The translations under genes and the position numbers were made by a program. Positions 8,618 through 14,666 of a stretch of DNA of 20,256 nt are shown piece after piece (positions within the stretch are counted from its first letter, which is position 1; each line of letters begins with the position of its first letter). The notes under the pieces are model-generated. The model had not been told where the DNA came from, searched no databases, and saw nothing but the letters and a program-made list of their open reading frames with translations. Where the stretch lies: positions 1 through 20,256 of the forward strand of contig CAZXKG010000046.1 in assembly GCA_964641695.1 (NCBI GenBank). Reading direction: 5' to 3'. This DNA comes from RHKX01 sp964641695 (lineage in GTDB: Bacteria > Actinomycetota > Thermoleophilia > Solirubrobacterales > 70-9).

Positions 8618-8896
8618 TCACGAGCGATACCTCCACGCGGCGCTAGAGCCGTATCCCTGTACTTCGTCACGACGGTAGTCCGCTCCGCCTTGACGCTCCT
8701 GAAGATCGCGCGAGACGGCGCGGCGATCGGCCTGCATCGCCGCACGACTCGACCGTGGTCGCGACAGCAGACGCTCGATCTCCCGGCTCGCCTGCGCGCT
8801 GGTCTTCGGCACCGCGTACGTCTCCCCGCGCTCGACCGCGAGCTCGCGCAGATAGCGGAGCTGCCGCGCTGTCGGTGGCTTGTCGTCTGTGGCCAT
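8618..8896 (-). CDS. DUF3072-like small protein of the ParB/ArdC module
   Basis: 92 residues. The ATG at 8896 is preceded by a consensus AAGGAGG with 5 nt spacing. The N-terminal half (TARQLRYLRELA...GETYAVPKTSAQASREIERL) has the pattern of DUF3072: a helix with a QL-x-YL core, then a T-x-x-QAS-x-x-I-x-x-L helix. The C-terminal 'DEVQGYGSSAAW' resembles the terminal motif I remember for that family. Function is unknown. Such proteins tend to occur on actinobacterial plasmids and integrated elements, consistent with the upstream parB and ardC-like genes on the same strand. A large hairpin lies between its Shine-Dalgarno and the parB stop. Confidence 0.75.
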   Translation of the reverse strand: MATDDKPPTARQLRYLRELAVERGETYAVPKTSAQASREIERLLSRPRSSRAAMQADRRAVSRDLQERQGGADYRRDEVQGYGSSAAWRYRS

Positions 8897-8917
8897 CGAG
8901 GCCTCCTTCGGCTCTGG

Positions 8918-9010
8918 GCTCCCGCCCGGTGCGAGCGCCGTCGGAGCCCCAACGCACGGGTCTAGCCCGTGCCATCGTGGGCGGAGGCGGTGCTCGCACC
9001 GGGCGGGAGC
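8918..9010. repeat. Long inverted repeat with a nested inner hairpin
   Basis: GCTCCCGCCCGGTGCGAGC (8918-8936) is perfectly complementary to 8992-9010. Pairing extends inward about six more positions (8937-8942 with 8986-8991, including two G-U). The apex holds a second perfect stem, GCACGGG (8954-8960) with CCCGTGC (8966-8972). It sits between the parB stop (9060) and the Shine-Dalgarno of the DUF3072-like gene. There is no U-tract in the direction of transcription, so an mRNA processing/attenuation structure or a protein-binding DNA site (partition or transfer) fits better than a simple terminator. Confidence 0.7.
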
Positions 9011-9059
9011 GAGCGGGGACCGCCAAGCCGATCACCCGACGGACCCCGGTGCCAGACCG

Positions 9060-10565
9060 CTACGCCCCACTCGGGCGCCTGATCTTCACCTCCTTGACGT
9101 CGGCAGCCAGCTCGGAGGCGACCGCATCGCGCACCGTCGCGTTCCAGAACTCCACGCGGTGCGAGCGGGCGAACTCGCGCTCGTCGGCGTACTCAGCCGC
9201 GATCAGCGCGTCGGCCAAGACCTCCAGCACCTCCTGCGGGCTCTTCGCCTCCTCGATGCGGCTCGCCAGGTACTCCCGGCAGCGCTCCGGCTCTGAGAGC
9301 ACGACCTTGTGGCGCACCTCGCCCGACTTGAGCTTCCGCTCTTCGACCTCGCGCAGCTGCGGCAGCACGTAGCGCAGCCCGCGGCCGGCGAGGTTCGGCT
9401 TGGCTTCGAGGACGACACGCGCCACGGCCTTCGCCCTGGTGAGCGAGTGTCGCTTGCGTGAGTCGGCACCGCGGCGCTTGAGCAGCGCTCGGCCGACCTT
9501 GTCGTTGTGGCGGGCGGCCCGCTCTGCCTCCTTGCGGCGCTCCTCGCGCTCGCGTCGGCGCTCCTCGGTGAGGGCGTCGATGTCGCTCGGATCCGTAGGC
9601 GGCTTCTCGCCGCTCTCCTCAACCCTGCGAGCCACCTCGGCACTGAGCTCGTCTGCGCTGCGCTCGGTGGCCTCGACCTCGCGCCGGACGACGTCGGCCG
9701 CGAACTCGCGGTCGACGAGGAAGTGGCAGTCGCGCTGCCACTCGTCGTCTGAGGCGATCGTGAGCAGGACGCCGGCGGCGTTGGCCGCATCGAGCGACTC
9801 CTCGGTGACCGCGACCGATACCGAGTCCTCCTCGACCTCGTTGCGTTCCTTCTCGTCGGCGAGGAGCTGGCTTGAGAGCCCACCGCCTCGCAGGTCGATC
9901 AGGGTCGGCGGGTCGGTGACCTCGCCGTCGATGATCGCGCCCGCCAGTCCGTACGTCAGCGACGCGAGATCGTCAACGATCTCGTCGGCGCGTCCCTACT
10001 CGACGGCGTAGTCGGCGAGCGTCGCGGCGACCTCCGGCGCGCGCTTGGCGATCTGGCGCAGCGGCTTCTGCGATGCCAGGGTGAGATCGCCAGTGGCGAA
10101 GTGCGCCTGACAACGCTCGGGGAGGTCGAGCAGGCGCAGCCGCTCGCCGACGTAGCCGACGGACTTGCCGATCCGCTCGGCCAGCTCCTTGCGCTTGAGG
10201 TTCTCGGCCTTGGCGAGTCGGGAGAGCGCCTGCGCTTCCTCGATCAGGTCGAGGTCCGCACGGATCAGGTTCTCGACCAGCGCCGCGGCGAGGTTGCCGT
10301 TGTCGGCGCGGATCAGCGCGGGAACCGTGTCGAGGCCGACCTGCTTGGCCGCGGCGAGGCGCCGGTGTCCGGCGACGACGACGTAACGTCCGTCCTCGCC
10401 GGTCCGCACGGTGATCGCCTGGACGATGCCGTACTCTCTGATCGAGCGGACCAGCTCCTTGAGCTGTGCCTCGTCGATCGATGTGCGGGGGTTGTGGCCC
10501 TGCTCGACGTCGATCGCCTCTACGGGGATCGTCGCCAGCTCGGGTGCCTTCTGTGTTGCGGTCAT
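9060..10565 (-). pseudogene. parB: ParB/Spo0J-family partition protein interrupted by an in-frame amber codon
   Basis: The ATG at 10565 has a consensus AAGGAGG about 8 nt upstream. The first 189 codons encode a typical ParB core: NPR box near residues 25-27, VVVAGHRRLAAAK (62-74), ENLIRADL (98-105) and a helix-turn-helix at about 124-147 (KRKELAERIGKSVGYVGERL). A TAG at 9996-9998 then stops translation, but the same frame stays open for another 311 codons to 9060. The first 120 of these have no ATG, GTG or TTG, so they cannot be a separate gene. The downstream part is charged and helical and looks like a ParB C-terminus. The ancestral product was probably about 501 residues (CAG to TAG would do it). 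Alternatives are a sequencing error or amber readthrough. If terminated, the DNA-binding core may still be made. Confidence 0.8.
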
Positions 10566-10589
10566 GACCGCTACCTCCTTCGAGCGGTG

Positions 10590-10743
10590 GCGCTCCGGGC
10601 CACGGTGTTCCTTGCGGAAGGCCGCATCCCGGAGCGCGTTCGCTCTTAGGCCTGGGCCCGCGCCCTTCGCGCAGGCCGTTGGCGCCCCTCCGCACGCCGC
10701 AGGCGTGCCACCCTGGGCGACGACGGCCTGTGCGGGGGGCGCC
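10590..10743. repeat. Cluster of inverted repeats between the ardC-like gene and parB
   Basis: Three dyads fill the gap. GCGCTCCGGG (10590-10599) pairs with 10628-10637. GGCGCCCCTCCGCAC (10681-10695) pairs with 10730-10743 with one bulged base. GCACGCC-GCA-GGCGTGC (10692-10708) forms an inner hairpin. In addition CAGGCC (10672-10677) can pair with either GGCCTG at 10649-10654 or GGCCTG at 10725-10730, giving mutually exclusive folds. The innermost dyad lies just upstream of the parB Shine-Dalgarno. A parB leader attenuator or a plasmid-type partition site is plausible; neither is shown. Confidence 0.55.
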
Positions 10744-10750
10744 TAGCCGC

Positions 10751-11629
10751 TCATTCGGTGTTGGCCTTCTCGTCCTCGGGCTCGATCGCGTCCTCCAGGC
10801 GCTTGGCGAGTCGGTCGATCAGCTCGGCCGCTTGGGTGACTGCTTCGAGGTCGTCCTTCTCACCCCAACTGGCGCAGTAGGAGATCGCTTCGGATGAGGT
10901 GTCGAGGCCGGCGCTTGAGGCGGCTACGTGACCGGCGCACTCGACCACGCATTCCTCCTCGGCGTAGCTGAGGGACACATCCTCGCGGGCGACGAGCGCG
11001 TGTGCGAGTTCGTGCAGGAGGGTTCGGACCTGGGCGTTGGGCTCATCTGGCCCGATCGCGATCAGCTTGTCGGAGCGGCGGTAGAAGCCTTTGGCTTCGC
11101 CGGGCATCGCCTCCTCGTAGGAGACGCGGCCGCCGATCTCGGATGCGAAGGCTTCGAGTCGATCGAGCAGGTGGGCGTGGGTTGAGCCGGTGAGCGGCTC
11201 CGATGTCGGTGGGTCGAGTGGAACGGCGTCGGGTCCTGGATCGACCTGCGAGCGGTCGAAGACCGCAGCGCTGCTGAAGCCGACGACTCGCCTCTCCTCC
11301 TCGCCGCTCTCCTCCTCACGGACCTTGCGGCGGATCGGGGCGAGGACGTGTAGGGCCTTCTCCCCCTTCCTGACCTGGTAGCCGAGCTTCTGCCAGTGGC
11401 GGTAGCCGGCCACGTAGGTGAGCTCGATCTCTCGCGCATAGGCCTCGGCGACGAGCAGGAACTGATTGCACGCGCTGTAGCGGCTGAGGCCGTTCTGACG
11501 ACGGAGAGCGATCCAGCGTTGCCAGCCCCCTGAGCTCAGAAGCTCGCGGGTTGCCTCTTCGAGGCGCTTGCGGTCACGCGCGCGGCGAGCCTCGCGCTCT
11601 TCTGGCGAGAGCTTCGTCACCCGGCTCAT
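10751..11629 (-). CDS. ArdC-like antirestriction protein (ssDNA-binding domain plus zincin)
   Basis: 292 residues. The N-terminal ~130 residues follow the ArdC ssDNA-binding pattern: 'NGLSRYSACNQFLL', then 'VAGYRHWQKLGYQVRKGEKA', then a basic segment and 'AAVFDRSQV'. The C-terminal part has an HExxH zinc-protease motif (LLHELAHALV, His206-His210), with an acidic 'EEECVVECAGH' segment (about 224-234) in position to give the third ligand. ArdC proteins protect incoming plasmid DNA from restriction during conjugation, and the family is typical of plasmids and integrative elements. The ATG overlaps the stop of the upstream small gene (ATGA), implying translational coupling. parB follows about 185 bp downstream on the same strand. 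Confidence 0.85.
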   Translation of the reverse strand: MSRVTKLSPEEREARRARDRKRLEEATRELLSSGGWQRWIALRRQNGLSRYSACNQFLLVAEAYAREIELTYVAGYRHWQKLGYQVRKGEKALHVLAPIRRKVREEESGEEERRVVGFSSAAVFDRSQVDPGPDAVPLDPPTSEPLTGSTHAHLLDRLEAFASEIGGRVSYEEAMPGEAKGFYRRSDKLIAIGPDEPNAQVRTLLHELAHALVAREDVSLSYAEEECVVECAGHVAASSAGLDTSSEAISYCASWGEKDDLEAVTQAAELIDRLAKRLEDAIEPEDEKANTE

Positions 11630-11915
11630 AGGGCAACCTCTGCCCTCGCGGACATCTCGGCTATCGCCTCGCGGCTCATCGGGCAGGCGTCGAGCTGCTC
11701 CGCCTGTCGGCGGTAGTCGCGAACCAGCATCGCCAGCTCGGCCTTCGACTCGAAGCCACGCTCGACCAGGTAGGCACGTCCTTCGCCGATCGCGAGGTCG
11801 TAGACGCGGACCTCGCCTTCGATCCGCCGGCCGACGAGAAGCCGCTCGCCTGCGGAGATCGAGTAGCGGCCAAGCTCGACGGCCTTGCCTCTGGGGTGGT
11901 CTTGATGGTGCTCAT
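11626..11915 (-). pseudogene. Small conserved-looking gene with a one-base frameshift
   Basis: The ATG at 11915 has AAGGAGG 5 nt upstream and begins MSTIKTTPEA. After about ten codons the frame degenerates into Ser/Arg-rich sequence, while another frame immediately continues as KAVELGRYSISAGERLLVG and runs to a TGA at 11626-11628 that overlaps the ardC-like ATG. The span is 290 nt, one base short of 97 codons, so a single base appears missing near 11884-11888. Restored, the product is about 96 residues: a beta-rich middle (RRIEGEVRVYDLAIGEGRAYLVERGF) and a C-terminal helix (KAELAMLVRDYRRQAEQL). I do not recognise the family. The lesion may be an assembly error, since the downstream frame is otherwise well preserved. 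Confidence 0.72.
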
Positions 11916-12293
11916 CACGCCCTCCTTGGGTCGCTGTCGGGAGTCGACGAGCGATCAGGCGGCGGATCTAGCCGCGGCGGAACCCGAGGCGAAGCCGAGG
12001 GCGCATCAGCGAGGCCGCTTCTGCGGCCTTGAAGCCGAGGCGACCGCTGCCACGCTCGCGGCTACTCCCGGTTGCGGCCAGGCGATGCACCAACTCCCCA
12101 GGGGCTACGACGCCAGCCGAAGCCATCAGTCCCGGATCCCGAACCCATCAGCCGGCCCGATCAAGCGAGACTCAGATCAGCATCGCGGTCGTCCACGTCA
12201 CACCGAAGGCGCTCCCTTCGCCAGTGAGACTCAGCATCCACTCTCGACATCGCTGTCGCACAGACTGGACGGAATCGGACACCATCTGGTCCG
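11916..12293. other. Divergent intergenic region between the ParB/ArdC module and the PIN-GNAT operon
   Basis: No convincing gene. It holds the Shine-Dalgarno of the minus-strand small gene (11921-11927), a GCGGC/GCCGC hairpin at 11959-11975, a 7-bp hairpin AGGCCGC-TTCT-GCGGCCT at 12012-12029, and a direct repeat GAGACTCAG near 12170 and 12230. Promoters for both directions should lie here, but I cannot assign clear -35/-10 boxes. Confidence 0.6.
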
Positions 12294-12295
12294 AT
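12274..12295. promoter_or_regulatory. Palindromic operator candidate overlapping the PIN-GNAT start codon
   Basis: ATCGGAC (12274-12280) and GTCCGAT (12289-12295) are perfect complements separated by 8 nt. The right arm includes the first two bases of the ATG at 12294. There is no Shine-Dalgarno before this ATG. A dyad on the start codon is what an autoregulated, toxin-like gene could use, or it could hide the start in an RNA hairpin. Confidence 0.45.
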
Positions 12296-13985
12296 GCTGG
12301 CGGTCACGCTCGACACGTCCTGCGCCCTCAACTTCCTCACCCTGGACGACGAGGAGCCGGATAGCGACTTATTGCGGTTGCTTCATCTCGCTTTCGGACA
12401 TGGCGTTCGTGCAGGCGTCACCGAGGAGGCACATGATGAAGTCGGTAGACACGGAGACGAGGATGAGGTTCGGCGAAGGCAGGATCGGCTCTCGGTCTTC
12501 GGGCGGCTTGAGGTTCCGCCAGAGAAGGCTGGCGCTGTAGATGCGTTGGCTGAGCAACTCCTCGGCGAGCTGTTCCCAAACCAGACGCCGGGATCTCGGA
12601 CGGCCGACCACAACTTTCGGGACTGCCGTCAGCTTGCAGCGCACAAGATCATCGGTCGAGACGTGTTCGTCACGCGCGACCGAGGGCTGATCCGGAAAGC
12701 CTCGGATGTCGAGGAGCACGGTATCCGGGTCTGCTCCCCCGTCGACGCTCTTGAACTGACCAAGAAATCGCGGTCGGTCCCTGCGGCTCGAATCGGCGTG
12801 GCAGTCCGAGCGGCCGATCCCGACCGCGACGAGGCCGCGATCCGAGAGATCCTGGCCCCCCTTGCTGACGACTACCCCGACTTCGGAGGCTGGCTGAACA
12901 AGGTGCTTCCGGACTCCCGGATCGTCGTCGCCGAGTCCGATGGCTGCATCGGCGCGGTTGCCGTCTCGCGCGAAAAGGATGACCGCGTATGGAAGCTCGC
13001 GGCTTTCATGGTCGCACCCGAGTACCGTCGGTCTGGCCTCGGCGGACACCTGCTCTGGTCCGAGATGCGAAGCTGGGCCGAGCTGGAGGCCGCAAAGGTC
13101 TATGTCACCGTGTCGAGCCATAGAGCTGACCTTGTCCCATTCTTCGGCGAGTTCGGCTTCGTCGTAGAGGGCGTATCGGCTAGGCGGTATTCGGACGATC
13201 GTGCTGAGCTCGTCCTCGCAAAGCACTTCGCCTACGGTGGCATCGCGCCGGATGATCTCGACGGGTTCGCCGAGGAGATCGCAAGCCAGGTCCTGCTGGC
13301 CCCAGAGGAGGTCGCTCCCACCGCTCTCGCCATCCACACCGGCGGGTCGCTGCAATGGACCGGATCGGGAGCCGACCTGCGGATGGAGCACCTGGCGTCA
13401 GACGGCGAGGTGGTCCGGAGTTGGTCGCTCCTCGAGGTAGAGCGCATGTTCTTCCCGGTCGTCTTGGCGGTTCCAGAGCGTCGAGCTCTGCTCATTCCTA
13501 TAGAGGAGCGGTGGGCGGCGTCGCTCATCGAGTTCCAAGGCGAGCAGCTGAGCCTCGGTGGAGACCCGTTGCGTCAACGCCTACTTCTGCGACCCGACAA
13601 CGCCTACTACTGCTACCCCACCGCCTACGCCACCGCGGTCCCCGGAGCACCCATCCTGTTTTATGTCACGGACCCGATGCGATCGATCGTGGGGCAAGCG
13701 AGAATCGTCGAGAGCGTGATCGCGCCACCGGAGGATCTCTTCGTGCGCTTCGGCGACCTCGGTATCTACGAGCCGCCGGACATACGCGCGCATGTCCGAC
13801 ATGGCGGACCTCACGACGGTGCGACTATGGCCCTCCGCTTCGCCCAGTACGAGCCGTTCCACAGATCGGTGACACGCCCGGAGATGCTCGAAGCCCTCGG
13901 CCGCGACCTGAGCGGGCCGCAAGGCCTGACACCGATCACATTCGAGGATTTCGAGGCCATCCGGCGAAAGGGCGCCCATGGCTGA
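12294..13985 (+). CDS. PIN ribonuclease-GNAT acetyltransferase-PUA/EVE-like fusion protein
   Basis: 563 residues in three parts. Residues 1-150 resemble a PIN nuclease: VTLDTSCALNFL with Asp7, an acidic 'TEEAHDEV' near 43-50, 'ADHNFRD' (Asp105/Asp110) and 'VFVTRDRGL' (Asp129), the usual acidic set for metal-dependent RNA cleavage. About 165-310 are a GNAT domain with 'MVAPEYRRSGLGGHLL' (R-x-x-G-x-G, 245-250, the acetyl-CoA loop) and a 'FFGEFGFVVEG' end. About 430-560 have a PUA/EVE/ASCH-type look (GAPILFYVTDP, IVGQARIV, FRFG-like turn, ALRFAQYEPF, GPQGLTPITFEDFE), a fold that binds RNA or modified bases. The start is chosen because MLAVTLDTS is a standard PIN beginning. The stop overlaps the ASCH gene by 8 bp. 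An RNA-directed toxin or defence factor is inference. Confidence 0.82.
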   Translation: MLAVTLDTSCALNFLTLDDEEPDSDLLRLLHLAFGHGVRAGVTEEAHDEVGRHGDEDEVRRRQDRLSVFGRLEVPPEKAGAVDALAEQLLGELFPNQTPGSRTADHNFRDCRQLAAHKIIGRDVFVTRDRGLIRKASDVEEHGIRVCSPVDALELTKKSRSVPAARIGVAVRAADPDRDEAAIREILAPLADDYPDFGGWLNKVLPDSRIVVAESDGCIGAVAVSREKDDRVWKLAAFMVAPEYRRSGLGGHLLWSEMRSWAELEAAKVYVTVSSHRADLVPFFGEFGFVVEGVSARRYSDDRAELVLAKHFAYGGIAPDDLDGFAEEIASQVLLAPEEVAPTALAIHTGGSLQWTGSGADLRMEHLASDGEVVRSWSLLEVERMFFPVVLAVPERRALLIPIEERWAASLIEFQGEQLSLGGDPLRQRLLLRPDNAYYCYPTAYATAVPGAPILFYVTDPMRSIVGQARIVESVIAPPEDLFVRFGDLGIYEPPDIRAHVRHGGPHDGATMALRFAQYEPFHRSVTRPEMLEALGRDLSGPQGLTPITFEDFEAIRRKGAHG

Positions 13986-14379
13986 ACAGGTGCTCATGTC
14001 GATCCGACCCCGCTTTGCCGATGCGATCCTCTCCGGAAAGAAGACGGTTGAGCTTCGCCGGCGGAAGCCAGGCTTCGGGGAGGGGACGACGGTGATGATC
14101 TACGCCTCCGCTCCCGAGCAGAAGGTTGCTGGTCACTTCGCCGTCGGCTCCGTCATCTCCGCGTCCCCTTCGGAGCTTTGGCAACGGGTAGGTCAACGCT
14201 CTGGGGTCACCAAGGCCGAGTTCGATGCCTACTTCGCCGGATGCGCCGTCGCCCATGCGATCGAGATCGAGCAGCCCACCCGGCTCTCTCCAAGTCGACT
14301 GGCCTTCAGACCGCCCCAGTCCTGGCAGTACCTCCGACAGGAGAAGCGCTGCCATCAAAAACTTCTCGCCCTGGCCTGA
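13978..14379 (+). CDS. ASCH-domain (PUA-fold) protein
   Basis: 133 residues. The N-terminus 'LMSIRPRFADAILSGKKTVELRRR' is the ASCH signature: a beta strand, then a helix ending G-K-K-T-x-E-L-R. 'VMIYASAPEQKVAGHFAVGSV' is the central strand pair, and 'FRPPQSWQYL' is a usual closing motif. ASCH domains share the PUA fold and are linked to RNA binding; some have RNase or amidohydrolase activity. The ATG lies within the last codons of the PIN-GNAT gene (8-bp overlap) with AAGGG about 7 nt upstream, so the two are translationally coupled and probably act together, for example as effector and RNA-recognition or antidote partner. Confidence 0.85.
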   Translation: MAEQVLMSIRPRFADAILSGKKTVELRRRKPGFGEGTTVMIYASAPEQKVAGHFAVGSVISASPSELWQRVGQRSGVTKAEFDAYFAGCAVAHAIEIEQPTRLSPSRLAFRPPQSWQYLRQEKRCHQKLLALA

Positions 14380-14505
14380 CCGTCGGAACGTTCTGGGACA
14401 ACCCCGAAACTGTCTGTCTAGACGACGACCGGGGATCCAAAGCAGGTCATTCGTAATCTCAGGTCGACCCCTCCGACGGGACCGACCGTTAGGCGCACCG
14501 CACGC

Positions 14506-14523
14506 TTGTGACCAGGGTCACAA
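14506..14523. promoter_or_regulatory. Perfect CRP/FNR-type palindrome
   Basis: TTGTGACCAGGGTCACAA is a perfect 8-bp-arm dyad and contains TGTGA-N6-TCACA (14507-14522), the consensus for cAMP-receptor-type regulators including actinobacterial GlxR/Crp. It lies about 145 bp upstream of the ATPase start and 127 bp after the ASCH stop. Control of the ATPase gene by a Crp-family regulator is inference. Confidence 0.55.
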
Positions 14524-14533
14524 CGAAAGGATT

Positions 14534-14548
14534 AGTGTCCGGGACACT
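14534..14548. promoter_or_regulatory. Second perfect palindrome upstream of the ATPase gene
   Basis: AGTGTCCGGGACACT is a perfect 15-bp dyad around a central G. Its centre is about 26 bp, roughly 2.5 helical turns, from the centre of the CRP-type site. A second regulator site is likely; I cannot name the factor. Confidence 0.45.
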
Positions 14549-14631
14549 CACGGCCTCTTTGGCAAGTCCTTCCTACCGGACTCCGGCAGGTACCTAGGCT
14601 AGGATCCCGATGCCAATTACACGATGAGCCC

Positions 14632-14660
14632 TTGCCTCTCCGCTGGTGCGGACGTACGCT
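14632..14660 (+). promoter_or_regulatory. Candidate leaderless promoter of the ATPase gene
   Basis: TTGCCT (14632-14637), 17 nt, then TACGCT (14655-14660) fits the TTGnnn/TAnnnT pattern. The -10 box ends 6 nt before the ATG at 14667, so transcription would start at or next to the A of the ATG. This agrees with the lack of a Shine-Dalgarno there and with the frequency of leaderless mRNAs in actinobacteria. Confidence 0.4.
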
Positions 14661-14666
14661 GATGGC

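Noticed and set aside
8121..8678. 185-codon plus-strand frame, including a 50-codon piece starting at 8530
   Set aside because: No Shine-Dalgarno at useful spacing and no motif; it crosses hairpins and the inverted repeat and overlaps the end of the DUF3072-like gene.
9203..9883. 226-codon Ser/Arg-rich minus-strand frame
   Set aside because: It overlaps the ParB C-terminal region in another frame and has a low-complexity Ser/Arg/Thr composition; the ParB frame is coherent.
12369..13391. 340-codon minus-strand open frame
   Set aside because: It is antisense to the PIN-GNAT fusion, whose motifs are clear. The antisense product has no recognisable domain or Shine-Dalgarno.
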